From CALKJU01 sp046349355 (lineage in GTDB: Bacteria > Pseudomonadota > Alphaproteobacteria > Geminicoccales > Geminicoccaceae): a stretch of DNA of 64,000 nucleotides. Location of the stretch: contig JAXMCM010000021.1 in the NCBI GenBank assembly GCA_046349355.1, forward strand, positions 124,001 through 188,000, given 5' to 3'. Positions 9,982-18,457 of the stretch are shown one piece after another (positions within the stretch are counted from its first letter, which is position 1; each line of letters starts with the position of its first letter). Below the pieces are notes generated by a model, which did no database searches, had not been told where the DNA came from, and saw nothing but the letters and a program-made list of their open reading frames with translations. The position numbers and the translations under genes were made by a program.

Positions 9982-10926
9982 ATGGCGTCGTTGCAGGCTG
10001 CCGAGGGCAGCCCCGACCTGGCACTCCGGTCCGCCGCCGGCGGCGGCGGCTCGGAGCTGCGGGACTTCTGGATCCTGGTGAAGCCGAGCGTCATGCAGCT
10101 CGTGGTCTTCACCGCCTGGGTGGCGCTCTACCTGGCGCCGGCCCAGCCGCACCCGGTGATGGCCTTCACCGCCATCCTGTGCATCGCGCTCGGCGCCGGC
10201 GCGGCGGCCGCCATCAACAACTGGTTCGACTCCGACATCGACGGGTCGATGGGCCGCACGCGGCTGCGGCCGACGGTCAACGGCCGCGTCGACCCGGCCG
10301 AGGCCCTGGGCTTCGGCATCGCCCTGTCGATCATCTCGGTGATGACGATGGGCCTCGCGGTGAACTGGCTGGCGGCCTCGCTGCTGGCCTTCACCATCGC
10401 CTTCTACGTTCTCGTCTACACGATGTGGCTGAAGCGGCGCACGCCGCAGAACATCGTCATCGGCGGGGCCGCCGGCGCCTTCCCGCCGCTGGTCGCCTGG
10501 GCCGCCGCCACCGGCACGGTCGACATGCTGCCGGTGCTGATGTTCCTCATCATCTTCCTGTGGACGCCGCCGCACTTCTGGGCGCTGGCGCTGTACCGCA
10601 GCGCCGACTACGCGCGGGTCGACGTGCCGATGCTGCCGGTCGTGGCCGGAAGGCTCAGCACCCGGCGGCACATCCTCGGCTACTGCCTCCTGCTGTTGCC
10701 GGTGTCGCTGGCACCCTGCGTCTGGGGCGGGCTCGGCCTCGTCTATGGCGCCGGAGCCCTGGCCCTGAACCTGGTGTTCACCGGCTATGCCTGGAAGCTG
10801 CTGCGCGACGACAGCGACCGGACGGCGATGCTGACCTTCCGCTTCTCGCTGGTCTACCTGTTCGCCCTGTTCGGGCTGATGGCGGCCGACCGGGCCTGGG
10901 GCCTCGGCTGGGGCGTCTTCGCGTGA
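9982..10926 (+). CDS. ctaB: Protoheme IX farnesyltransferase (heme O synthase)
   Basis: UbiA-superfamily membrane enzyme converting heme B to heme O, the precursor of the heme A used by the oxidase encoded here. About 314 residues and nine helices. The prenyl-diphosphate site INNWFDSDIDGSM follows the second helix, and YTMWLKRRTPQNIVIGGAAGA and TPPHFWALALYR are signature stretches. Start: ATG at 9982 is used; a TTG at 9976 in the same frame is closer to the GGGGGAA element and cannot be excluded. Its TGA stop overlaps the ATG of the next small gene by one base. Confidence 0.95.
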   Translation: MASLQAAEGSPDLALRSAAGGGGSELRDFWILVKPSVMQLVVFTAWVALYLAPAQPHPVMAFTAILCIALGAGAAAAINNWFDSDIDGSMGRTRLRPTVNGRVDPAEALGFGIALSIISVMTMGLAVNWLAASLLAFTIAFYVLVYTMWLKRRTPQNIVIGGAAGAFPPLVAWAAATGTVDMLPVLMFLIIFLWTPPHFWALALYRSADYARVDVPMLPVVAGRLSTRRHILGYCLLLLPVSLAPCVWGGLGLVYGAGALALNLVFTGYAWKLLRDDSDRTAMLTFRFSLVYLFALFGLMAADRAWGLGWGVFA

Positions 10927-11051
10927 TGGCGCTGACGCCCGAACAGGAGCGCCGCCGGCGCACCAAGAACATCGCCCTGGCCCTGGCGCTGCTCGCCCTG
11001 GTCGTCCTGTTCTACCTGATCTCCCTCGTGCAGATGGGGCGGACGGGATGA
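10926..11051 (+). CDS. CoxF-like small membrane protein
   Basis: A 41-residue single-pass membrane protein in the position of coxF, between ctaB and ctaG. It begins MALTPEQERRRRTKN, a charged cytoplasmic end, followed by one helix (residues 16-36) and a short tail MGRTG. Its start codon overlaps the ctaB stop, and its TGA overlaps the ctaG ATG, so it is translationally coupled on both sides. Small proteins with a TPEQ(x)RR start and one helix occur at this place in many alphaproteobacterial cox operons; their role in oxidase assembly is inferred, not proven. Easily missed by gene callers because of its length. Confidence 0.82.
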   Translation: MALTPEQERRRRTKNIALALALLALVVLFYLISLVQMGRTG

Positions 11052-11620
11052 ACCTCGCGCGCAACCGCCGCACGGCGCTGGCGCTGAGCGGCATCATCGT
11101 GGCGATGGTCGGGCTCACGGCCGCGTCCGTTCCGCTGTACCGGCTGTTCTGCCAGGTGACCGGCTACGGCGGCACCACGCAGCGCGCCGAGGTGCTGCCG
11201 GAGAAAGTATCCGACGTCATCGTGTCGGTGCGCTTCAACGCCGACACGGCGCCGGACCTGAAGTGGAAATTCCAGCCGCAGCAGCGGCTGATGCAGGTTC
11301 GTCCGGGCGAGGAGCACCTGGCCTTCTACGAGGCGCAGAACATGGACGACGGCCCGGTGGTGGGCAGCGCCGTGTTCAACGTGACGCCGCACAAGGCCGG
11401 ATACTACTTCAGCAAGGTGCAGTGCTTCTGCTTCGAGGAGCAGACGCTGGAGCCGGGCGAGCGGGTCGACATGGCCGTGTCGTTCTTCGTCGATCCGGCG
11501 ATGCTCGACGACCCGGACGCCAGCGACGTCCGCGAGATCACCTTGTCCTACACCTTCTTCATCGACGAGGACGCGACGAGGGCGCTGCGCAAGCGGCGCG
11601 CCGACGCGTCCGTCAGCTGA
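11048..11620 (+). CDS. ctaG: Cytochrome c oxidase assembly protein CtaG/Cox11
   Basis: Membrane-anchored copper chaperone that delivers copper to the CuB site of subunit I. 190 residues: one transmembrane helix at about 11-31, then a periplasmic immunoglobulin-like domain. Family marks are LFCQVTGYGGTTQ after the helix, and the copper-binding CFCFEEQTLEPGE segment. The ATG overlaps the stop of the small CoxF-like gene. coxC follows after 22 bases with an AGGAGTCAGGC leader. Confidence 0.97.
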   Translation: MNLARNRRTALALSGIIVAMVGLTAASVPLYRLFCQVTGYGGTTQRAEVLPEKVSDVIVSVRFNADTAPDLKWKFQPQQRLMQVRPGEEHLAFYEAQNMDDGPVVGSAVFNVTPHKAGYYFSKVQCFCFEEQTLEPGERVDMAVSFFVDPAMLDDPDASDVREITLSYTFFIDEDATRALRKRRADASVS

Positions 11621-11642
11621 CCGCGGGGATCAGGAGTCAGGC

Positions 11643-12512
11643 ATGGCCCACACGGCGGACGTCGCCCACGCCGGCGACCACGGGCATCACAAGCCCAACC
11701 ACGATTTCCATCTCGTCGATCCCAGCCCGTGGCCGCTGATCGGCTCGCTCGCGGCCTTCCTCCTCACCGCCGGCGGCGTGATGTGGATGCACGACGTCGC
11801 CATCGGCAAGTGGGTGACGCTGCTGGGCTTCCTCGGCGTCCTCTACACCATGCTGCGCTGGTGGCGGGACGTGCTGCGCGAGTCGTTCCGCGGCGATCAC
11901 TCGAAGATCGTGTCGCGCGGCCTGCGCATGGGCATGGCCCTGTTCATCACCTCCGAGGTGTTCTTCTTCGTCGCCTTCTTCTGGGCGTTCTTCTGGGGCG
12001 CCCTGGTCCCGCCCGAGACCTTCGCGGTGGCCTGGCCGCCGGAAGGCGTCGAGCCGGTGCCGGCCTGGGAAGTGCCGCTCCTCAACACGATGATCCTGCT
12101 GCTGTCGGGCGTCACCGTGACCTGGGCGCACCACGCCGTCGTCCAGGGCGACCAGAAGACCGCCTTCCGCGCGCTGCTCCTGACCTGCGGCCTGGGTGCG
12201 ATCTTCACCTCGCTGCAGGTCTACGAGTACTGGCACGAGATCCACCACGGCTTCACGCTGCAGGACGGGATCTTCGGCTCGACCTTCTACATGGCGACCG
12301 GCTTCCACGGGTTCCACGTGTTCGTCGGGACGAGCTTCCTCGTCGTCTGCATGATGCGGGCCTGGTACGCGACGTTCCGCGCCGACAAGCATGTCGGCTT
12401 CGAGGCCGCCGCCTGGTACTGGCACTTCGTCGACGTGGTCTGGCTGTTCCTCTTCGTCTGCGTCTACTGGTGGGGTGGCAGCCTCGAGTTCGTCACCAAG
12501 CCGGTCGGCTGA
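11643..12512 (+). CDS. coxC: Cytochrome c oxidase subunit III
   Basis: Third core subunit, 289 residues and seven transmembrane helices, stabilising subunit I and its proton uptake. Recognisable stretches: HDFHLVDPSPWPL near the N-terminus, RGLRMGMALFITSEVFFFVAFFWAFFW, YEYWHEIHHGFTL, FHGFHVFVG, and the C-terminal WYWHFVDVVWLFLFVCVYWWG. Start ATG at 11643 is preceded by GGGGATCAGGAG. Part of the same rightward block as coxB-coxA-ctaB-ctaG. Confidence 0.97.
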   Translation: MAHTADVAHAGDHGHHKPNHDFHLVDPSPWPLIGSLAAFLLTAGGVMWMHDVAIGKWVTLLGFLGVLYTMLRWWRDVLRESFRGDHSKIVSRGLRMGMALFITSEVFFFVAFFWAFFWGALVPPETFAVAWPPEGVEPVPAWEVPLLNTMILLLSGVTVTWAHHAVVQGDQKTAFRALLLTCGLGAIFTSLQVYEYWHEIHHGFTLQDGIFGSTFYMATGFHGFHVFVGTSFLVVCMMRAWYATFRADKHVGFEAAAWYWHFVDVVWLFLFVCVYWWGGSLEFVTKPVG

Positions 12513-12514
12513 TC

Positions 12515-12871
12515 TTGGAGGGGACGTCCTCGCTCGTCTCGGGCCTGCTCGGACGCTGCCCGCTGTGCGGGCGAGGACGCCTCTACAAGGGGTTTCTCGA
12601 GCTCGAGACGAGCTGCGCCGTCTGCCATGCCGACCTGTCGCGGCCGGGCAGTGCCGAGGATCCGTTCGCCTTCATCGTGCTCATCGTCGGCATGATCGTC
12701 GTCGGGGCGGCCCTGATCGTCGAGATCCGCTACCAGTGGCCGGTCTGGCTGCACCTCGTGGTCTGGCTGCCGCTGGCGCTGGCGATGTGCCTGGCCCTGC
12801 TGCGGCCGATGCGCGGGCTGCTCGTCGCGATCCAGCTGCGGCACCGGGCGCACGAGGTCGACAGCGCCTGA
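12515..12871 (+). CDS. DUF983 family membrane protein
   Basis: 118-residue protein with an N-terminal zinc-ribbon-like pair, CPLCGRGRLY and CAVCHA, followed by two hydrophobic helices (about 52-72 and 76-96). It belongs to DUF983, whose members are regularly found between coxC and surf1 in alphaproteobacteria; a role in oxidase biogenesis is presumed only from that position. No ATG is available: TTG at 12515, two bases after the coxC stop, is the best start, so it probably depends on translational coupling. The surf1 gene starts one base after its stop. Confidence 0.85.
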   Translation: MEGTSSLVSGLLGRCPLCGRGRLYKGFLELETSCAVCHADLSRPGSAEDPFAFIVLIVGMIVVGAALIVEIRYQWPVWLHLVVWLPLALAMCLALLRPMRGLLVAIQLRHRAHEVDSA

Positions 12872-12872
12872 G

Positions 12873-13586
12873 ATGCCGTCGCCCCGCCGGTTCCGCGCCG
12901 GCCCCGGCCTGACCCTCTCGGCCATCGTCGGGACCCTCATCCTCCTCGGCCTCGGCACCTGGCAGGTGCAGCGCCTCGCCTGGAAGACCGCGCTGATCGC
13001 CATGGTGGAGGCGCGCGCCGCCGAGGCGCCGGTGCCGGTCGAGCAGGCGCTGGCCGATCCCGATACGGCCGACTACCGGCCGGTCACCGCCACCGGCCAC
13101 TACCGTCATGAGGGGGCGCAGAGCATCGGCACCGCCGCCTGGCAGGGCGAGCTCGGGGCGCGGCTGGTGACGCCGCTCGTCCTCGCCGACGGTCGCACCA
13201 TCCTGGTCGAGCGCGGCTGGCTGCCCTACGGCCAGCTGCCGCCGGCGGTCCCGGCCGAGCTGGAGCCGCAGGGCGAGGTCAGGCTGGAGGGCAAGCTGCG
13301 CGACCGCCGGCAGGACCATGCCGGCCTGTTCACGCCGGCCAACGCGCCGGCGGCGCGGCACTGGTATTGGTACGACTGGCCGGCCCTGACCTCGGCCGTC
13401 GGCGGTCCGCTGGAGCCGCTCGTGCTGACGCTGGACAAGGGCGATACCGGCGGCGAACTGCCGCGGCCCTTGCCGTTGCGGGTCGACCTGCCCAACAACC
13501 ATCTCGGCTACGCGATCACCTGGTACGGCCTCGCCGCCGCCCTGGTCGCCGTCTATCTCGTGTTCGCCTTCCGGCGTGAGGAGTGA
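12873..13586 (+). CDS. SURF1 family cytochrome oxidase biogenesis protein
   Basis: 237-residue membrane protein with the two-helix SURF1 topology: helix near residues 12-32 ending in LGTWQVQRLAWK, a periplasmic domain, and a C-terminal helix near 212-230. Signatures include RPVTATGHYRHE, VERGWLPYG, WYWYDWPAL and the ending NNHLGYAITWYGLA. SURF1 proteins assist insertion of heme a into subunit I. It starts one base after DUF983, and its stop lies inside the ribosome-binding region of the next gene, ctaA. Confidence 0.94.
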   Translation: MPSPRRFRAGPGLTLSAIVGTLILLGLGTWQVQRLAWKTALIAMVEARAAEAPVPVEQALADPDTADYRPVTATGHYRHEGAQSIGTAAWQGELGARLVTPLVLADGRTILVERGWLPYGQLPPAVPAELEPQGEVRLEGKLRDRRQDHAGLFTPANAPAARHWYWYDWPALTSAVGGPLEPLVLTLDKGDTGGELPRPLPLRVDLPNNHLGYAITWYGLAAALVAVYLVFAFRREE

Positions 13587-13590
13587 GAGC

Positions 13591-14553
13591 GTGCGTGCGG
13601 TACGCTGGGCGGCCATCGCCGCCGCCGTGCTGACCTTCGGCATGATCGTGCTGGGGGCGACCATCCGGGTCACCGATTCCGGCCTGTCCTGTCCCGACTG
13701 GCCGACCTGCTACGGCCACTGGGTGCCGCTGCCCTCCGACCTCGAGGGCATCCCCAACCTCGGCTACACCTATGCCCAGGTCATGTACGAGTGGGTGCAC
13801 CGGCTGATCGCCGGCGTCTTCCTCGGGCCGCTGATCCTGGTCGTCGCCGTGGTCGCGTGGAGCCGCCGGACGCTGGATCCGCGGCTGCCGCTGGTCGGCG
13901 GAACGCTGGTCCTGCTCCTGCTGATCCAGGGAGCCCTCGGCGGCATCACCGTGCTCGACAGCAACAGCCCGTGGTCGGTGGCCCTCCACCTCGGCACGGC
14001 GCTGCTGCTGCTGACCACCCTCCTGCATCTGGTCGAGCGGGCGACGCCGCGACCGGCCGGGCCCGCCGCCTCGCCGGTCGTGCTGACGCTCGCCGCCGTG
14101 GCCTGGTTCGTGGCGTGGATCACGATGCTGAGCGCCGCGATGATGGCCAAGAGCGGCGCCGCGCTCGCCTGCACGACCTGGCCCGACTGCAACGGCGTGC
14201 TGGTCCCCGATCTCGCCGATCCGTTCCTGCACCTGCATTTCATGCACCGGGCGCTGGCGCTGCTGACGGCGGTGACGATCCTCGTGCTGTTCCTCGCCAG
14301 CCGCCGCCTGCCGGTGCCGGCCGGCGTCACCCGCTGGACGCATGCCGCGGTGGCGCTGGTCGTCGTCCAGGTCGCGATGGGCGCCATCGTCATCTGGACC
14401 GAACTCAACCTCGTCGTCGCGGTGGCGCACCAGGCGCTGGGTGTGCTGACCTTCGTCACCATCAACATGGCCCTGTGGCGCTGCGTGATCGGCCCGGCCG
14501 GCCAGCAGACCCGTTCGGAGATCCGGCATGGCATCGCCCTACGCGGCGCTTGA
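13591..14553 (+). CDS. ctaA: Heme A synthase, COX15/CtaA family (cysteine-pair type)
   Basis: Oxidises heme O to heme A; eight helices, 320 residues. The four heme-ligand histidines are H70 (EWVHRL), H133 (LHLGTA), H219 (MHRALA) and H280 (AHQALG), and E67 precedes the first. Two periplasmic cysteine pairs are present, C34/C40 in CPDWPTC and C194/C200 in CTTWPDC, as in Bacillus and many beta/gammaproteobacterial enzymes, whereas the common alphaproteobacterial COX15 form lacks them. Start GTG at 13591 is preferred because GAGGAG ends seven bases before it; GTG at 13576 overlaps surf1. Its 3' end overlaps the next gene by 26 bases. Confidence 0.9.
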   Translation: MRAVRWAAIAAAVLTFGMIVLGATIRVTDSGLSCPDWPTCYGHWVPLPSDLEGIPNLGYTYAQVMYEWVHRLIAGVFLGPLILVVAVVAWSRRTLDPRLPLVGGTLVLLLLIQGALGGITVLDSNSPWSVALHLGTALLLLTTLLHLVERATPRPAGPAASPVVLTLAAVAWFVAWITMLSAAMMAKSGAALACTTWPDCNGVLVPDLADPFLHLHFMHRALALLTAVTILVLFLASRRLPVPAGVTRWTHAAVALVVVQVAMGAIVIWTELNLVVAVAHQALGVLTFVTINMALWRCVIGPAGQQTRSEIRHGIALRGA

Positions 14554-16009
14554 GGACCGCTTCCGCCGCCTCTCGGACATCGAGGGTGCGCTCTCGATCC
14601 TGTCCTGGGACCAGGCCGTCTGCATGCCGAAGGGCGGCTCGGAGACGCGCGGCAACCAGATGGCGACGCTGCGGCGCCTCGCGCACGACGCGCTGACCGC
14701 TGCGGAGACCGGCGCGCTGCTCGACGAGGCGGCGGGCGAGCCCGGCCTCGACGGCTGGCAGGCGGCGAACCTGCGCGAGATGCGCCGGCGCTACGTCCGC
14801 GCCACCGCGCTCGATCCGGCGCTGGTCGAGGCGCTGACGCGGGCGACCAACGCCTGCGAGATGACCTGGCGCGACGCCAAGGCGGCGTCCGACTTCGCCC
14901 GGCTGCGGCCGCTGCTCGAGGAGGTCGTCCGCCTCGTCCGCGAGGCCGCCGGCCAGGTCGGGGCGAAGCTCGGCCTCAGCCCCTACGACGCGCTGCTCGA
15001 CGAGAACCAGCCGGGCCTGCGCAACGCCGACGTCGAGCGGCTGTTCGGCCCGCTGCGCGCGGTGCTGCCCGGCATGGTCGAGCAGGCGATCGGCCGGCAG
15101 GGCGATCCGGTGCTGCCGAGCGGACCCTTCGCCGTCGAGAAGCAGCGGGCGCTGGGCCGCCGGCTGGTCGAGCGGGCCGGCTTCGACTTCGCGCATGGCC
15201 GGCTCGACGAGAGCGCCCATCCGTTCTGCGGCGGCGTTCCGCAGGACATCCGGATGACCACCCGCTACCGCGAGGACGAGGTCGCCTCGGCGCTGATGGG
15301 CATCCTGCACGAGACCGGGCACGCCCTCTACGAGGCCGGCCTGCCGAAGCGCTGGCTCGGCCAGCCGGTCGGCGAGGCGCGCGGCATCGCCGTGCACGAG
15401 AGCCAGTCCCTGCTGATGGAGATGCAGGCCTGCCGCTCGCCCGAGTTCGTGCGCTGGCTGGCCGGCGAGTTCCGCGCCACCTTCGGCGACGATCCGGCCT
15501 TCGACCCCGACAATCTCGTGCGCCTCTACAACCGGGTCGAGCGCTCGCTGATCCGGGTCGAGGCCGACGAGATGACCTATCCCCTGCACATCGTCCTGCG
15601 CTGGCAGCTCGAGCAGGCGATGGTGGCGGGCGACCTCGCCGTCGCCGACCTGCCGGGTGCCTGGAACGACGGCATGCGGGCCCTGGTCGGGATCGTCCCG
15701 CCGGACGACCGTTCCGGCTGCCTGCAGGACATCCACTGGCCGGTCGGCGGCTTCGGCTACTTCCCCAGCTACACGCTGGGCGGGATGCTGGCGGCGCAGC
15801 TGTTCCAGGCGGCCGAGCGCGAGCTGCCCGAGCTGCGTGGCGCCATCGCCCGCGGCGATCTCACCCTGCTGCTGGGCTGGGTTCGCGACCGTGTCCACGC
15901 CCAGGGCTCGCAGCCGACCTGGACCGACCTCATCGTGCAGGCGACCGGCGCGCCGCTGAGCCCGGAGCCGTTCCTGGCGCACCTGCGGGCGCGCTATCTC
16001 GGCGGCTGA
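14528..16009 (+). CDS. Carboxypeptidase M32 (Taq family)
   Basis: Cytosolic zinc metallocarboxypeptidase that removes C-terminal residues from peptides. 493 residues, the usual family length. The zinc site HETGH is at 261-265, with the downstream ligand glutamate in GIAVHESQS. Other family marks: LSWDQAVCMPKGG near the N-terminus, DVRMTTRY-like DIRMTTRYRE, and LQDIHWPVGGFGYFPSYTLG towards the C-terminus. The ATG lies inside the end of ctaA, so the two genes are coupled; there is no evident functional link to the oxidase genes. Confidence 0.95.
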   Translation: MASPYAALEDRFRRLSDIEGALSILSWDQAVCMPKGGSETRGNQMATLRRLAHDALTAAETGALLDEAAGEPGLDGWQAANLREMRRRYVRATALDPALVEALTRATNACEMTWRDAKAASDFARLRPLLEEVVRLVREAAGQVGAKLGLSPYDALLDENQPGLRNADVERLFGPLRAVLPGMVEQAIGRQGDPVLPSGPFAVEKQRALGRRLVERAGFDFAHGRLDESAHPFCGGVPQDIRMTTRYREDEVASALMGILHETGHALYEAGLPKRWLGQPVGEARGIAVHESQSLLMEMQACRSPEFVRWLAGEFRATFGDDPAFDPDNLVRLYNRVERSLIRVEADEMTYPLHIVLRWQLEQAMVAGDLAVADLPGAWNDGMRALVGIVPPDDRSGCLQDIHWPVGGFGYFPSYTLGGMLAAQLFQAAERELPELRGAIARGDLTLLLGWVRDRVHAQGSQPTWTDLIVQATGAPLSPEPFLAHLRARYLGG

Positions 16010-16013
16010 CAGG

Positions 16014-17027
16014 GTGGCACCGGGCCGCCGGCATCCGCTGCTGCGGGCCGTCCGGCTCGGCTTCGCCCTGCTCGGGCTGACGCTGCTCGGCCTGTCCGCC
16101 TGGCGCGCCGGGCCCGAGCTCGACGACCTGCTGCGCGGCCGCTGGTGGCAGCCGCCGTCGGACGAGGCGTTCCGCGAGACCATCGCCGGCGCCTTCGCCG
16201 ACGCGGTGCTGCAGGACGACTTCGACGGCGAGATCCGGGCGGCGCTGGCCGAGGACGACATCGACCGGGCGCGCGTGCTGCACGGCGTCGCCACGACCGC
16301 CGGCCGGCCGCTCTCCGCCGACACGGCAGCCGCCTACGCCGAGGCCACGACCTGGTGGGCGACGACGCGCCGGGTCGCGGCCGAGGCGGGGAAGGGGGCG
16401 GTCACCGGGACGGTCGATGGCGTCGCCGGACTCGCCGGAGCCCTGGCCGTCGACCTCGGCGTGCCGCTCGTCGGCGACGCCCGCGACGTCGCCGTGCAGC
16501 TGTGGAACCGGGTCACCGGGCGCGAGGTCGACCCGCTGATCCTGGGTCTCGCCGCCGCCGGGCTGGCCCTGCCGGTGGCCCAGGCGGCGACCGATCCGCT
16601 GAAAGCGGCCCTGCGCTTCCGCCGCGTCGATCCAGGGCTTGCCTCGACGCTGCGGCGCGGCGGAGTCGACGTTGCGCGCCGGGCCGGCGACGACCTCCTC
16701 GGCATCTGGCGGGCGGGCGGCACGGGTGCGGTGGCGGCCTCGCTGCGTCAGTCGCGCCGGGTGGAGGATCTCGTTGCCTACCGGCGCACCGCCCGGCTGT
16801 TCGGCAAGGACAGCGAGGCGCACATCGCGGTGCTCGGGCGGCGCATCGTCCGTCTGGCCGACGCCGGGCGGCATCTGGTCCCGCTGCTGGCCGGGTTCGG
16901 CGGGATCCTGTCGCTGCTCGCGGCCGCCGGCCTGGCGCTGCTGCATCATGGCGGCCTGCGCGCCGTCCGGGCGGTGACGCTGCGCCTGCTCGGCCGCGCG
17001 CTTGCGCCCGGCACCCAGCGCGCCTAG
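16014..17027 (+). CDS. Hypothetical membrane protein
   Basis: I do not recognise a family. 337 residues starting at GTG, four bases after the carboxypeptidase stop. Predicted membrane segments at about 12-30, 174-195 and 290-314. The soluble part between the first two is acidic and helical, with two EA/AE-rich stretches, and contains a hydrophobic Gly/Ala-rich segment (GAVTGTVDGVAGLAGALAVDLGVPL) that might re-enter the membrane. The C-terminus is basic (RAVTLRLLGRALAPGTQRA), suggesting a cytoplasmic end. Codon use matches its neighbours, and it is squeezed between two housekeeping genes, so it is a real gene rather than a shadow. Confidence 0.75.
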   Translation: MAPGRRHPLLRAVRLGFALLGLTLLGLSAWRAGPELDDLLRGRWWQPPSDEAFRETIAGAFADAVLQDDFDGEIRAALAEDDIDRARVLHGVATTAGRPLSADTAAAYAEATTWWATTRRVAAEAGKGAVTGTVDGVAGLAGALAVDLGVPLVGDARDVAVQLWNRVTGREVDPLILGLAAAGLALPVAQAATDPLKAALRFRRVDPGLASTLRRGGVDVARRAGDDLLGIWRAGGTGAVAASLRQSRRVEDLVAYRRTARLFGKDSEAHIAVLGRRIVRLADAGRHLVPLLAGFGGILSLLAAAGLALLHHGGLRAVRAVTLRLLGRALAPGTQRA

Positions 17028-17056
17028 TCAGGCGGCCGGTTCGCCGAGGTGAGGCC

Positions 17057-18457
17057 ATGATCCGATACGTCAGCACCCGCGGGCTGGCGCCGACGCTGGA
17101 CTTCGAGGGGGTGCTGCTGGCCGGCCTCGCCACCGATGGCGGCCTCTACATTCCCGATCGCTTTCCCGAGCTGTCGCCAGAGGCGCTGCGTGCCCTGCGC
17201 GGTCGCAGCTACGCCGACATCGTTGCCGCCGTCTGCTGGCCCTATGTCGAGGGCAGCCTGCCGCGGGATGTGTTCGACGCCTGCGTGCAGCGCGCCTATG
17301 CCGGCTTCGCCCATGCCGCGGTGGCGCCGCTCAAGCAGGTGGCCGCCAACGACTGGCTGCTCGAGCTGTTCCACGGCCCGACGCTGGCCTTCAAGGACTT
17401 CGCGCTGCAGCTGCTGGGCCTGCTGTTCGCCGAGGTGCTGGCGCGGCGCGGCGAGACCATCACCATCGTCGGGGCGACGTCCGGCGACACCGGCTCGGCG
17501 GCGATCCGGGCGGTGGCCGGGCGCGAGCGCATGCGCATCGCCATCCTCCACCCGCTGGGGCGAGTGTCCGAGGTACAGCGTCGGCAGATGACGACGGTGC
17601 CGGACGCCAACGTCCACAACATCGCCATCCAGGGCACCTTCGACGACTGCCAGGACCTGGTGAAGGCGCTGTTCAACGACCTCGCCTTCCGCGACGAGGC
17701 CCGCCTCGCCGCCGTCAACTCGATCAACTGGGCCCGGATCATGGCCCAGATCGCCTACTACGTGTCGGCGGCGGTCTCCCTGGGCTCGCCCGACCGGCCG
17801 GTCGCGTTCTCGGTGCCGACCGGCAATTTCGGCGACGTCTATGCCGGCTACGCGGCGCACCGCATGGGCCTGCCGGTGGCGCGGCTGGTGGTCGCCACCA
17901 ACCGCAACGACATCCTTGCCCGCTTTCTCGCCACCGGCCGCTACGCCGCCGGCGAGGTCCATCCCACCATCAGCCCGAGCATGGACATCCAGGTCGCCAG
18001 CAATTTCGAGCGGCTGGTCCACGACCTGCTGGACGGCGATCCGGCGGCGGTGCGGGCGTGGATGGCCGGCTTTGCCAGGGACCGCTCGGCGGCGGTGGCA
18101 CCGGCGGCCCTCGAGCGGGCGCGCGGCCTGTTCGCCGGGCACCGGACCGACGAGTCGACGACCCGTGACGTGATCGCGGACACGCTGCGCCGGACCGGCG
18201 AGCTGATCGACCCGCACACGGCGGTCGGCCTCGCCGGGGCCGCCGCCTGCCGGCCCGAGGCGGCGGTGCCGATGGTGACGCTGGCGACGGCGCATCCCGC
18301 CAAGTTCCCGGACGCGGTCGAGGCGGCCGCCGGCGTGCGGCCGGCGCTGCCACCGCACATGGCCGGCCTGTTCGACCTGCCGGAGCGCTGCGTCACGCTG
18401 GCCAACGACCTCGACGCGCTGCGCGCGCACATCCGCCAGAAGGTGCTGAGCCCTTGA
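17057..18457 (+). CDS. thrC: Threonine synthase
   Basis: PLP enzyme converting O-phosphohomoserine to threonine. 466 residues, the long (type II) form. The PLP lysine lies in LAFKDFALQ, and the phosphate-binding loop GATSGDTGSAA follows. MIRYVSTRG at the N-terminus and TVPDANVHNIAIQGTFDDCQ are family signatures. The ATG at 17057 has GAGGTGAGG upstream. The homoserine kinase that makes its substrate (thrB) is 32 kb away in this window. Its TGA overlaps the TTG start of the M16 peptidase gene. Confidence 0.97.
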   Translation: MIRYVSTRGLAPTLDFEGVLLAGLATDGGLYIPDRFPELSPEALRALRGRSYADIVAAVCWPYVEGSLPRDVFDACVQRAYAGFAHAAVAPLKQVAANDWLLELFHGPTLAFKDFALQLLGLLFAEVLARRGETITIVGATSGDTGSAAIRAVAGRERMRIAILHPLGRVSEVQRRQMTTVPDANVHNIAIQGTFDDCQDLVKALFNDLAFRDEARLAAVNSINWARIMAQIAYYVSAAVSLGSPDRPVAFSVPTGNFGDVYAGYAAHRMGLPVARLVVATNRNDILARFLATGRYAAGEVHPTISPSMDIQVASNFERLVHDLLDGDPAAVRAWMAGFARDRSAAVAPAALERARGLFAGHRTDESTTRDVIADTLRRTGELIDPHTAVGLAGAAACRPEAAVPMVTLATAHPAKFPDAVEAAAGVRPALPPHMAGLFDLPERCVTLANDLDALRAHIRQKVLSP

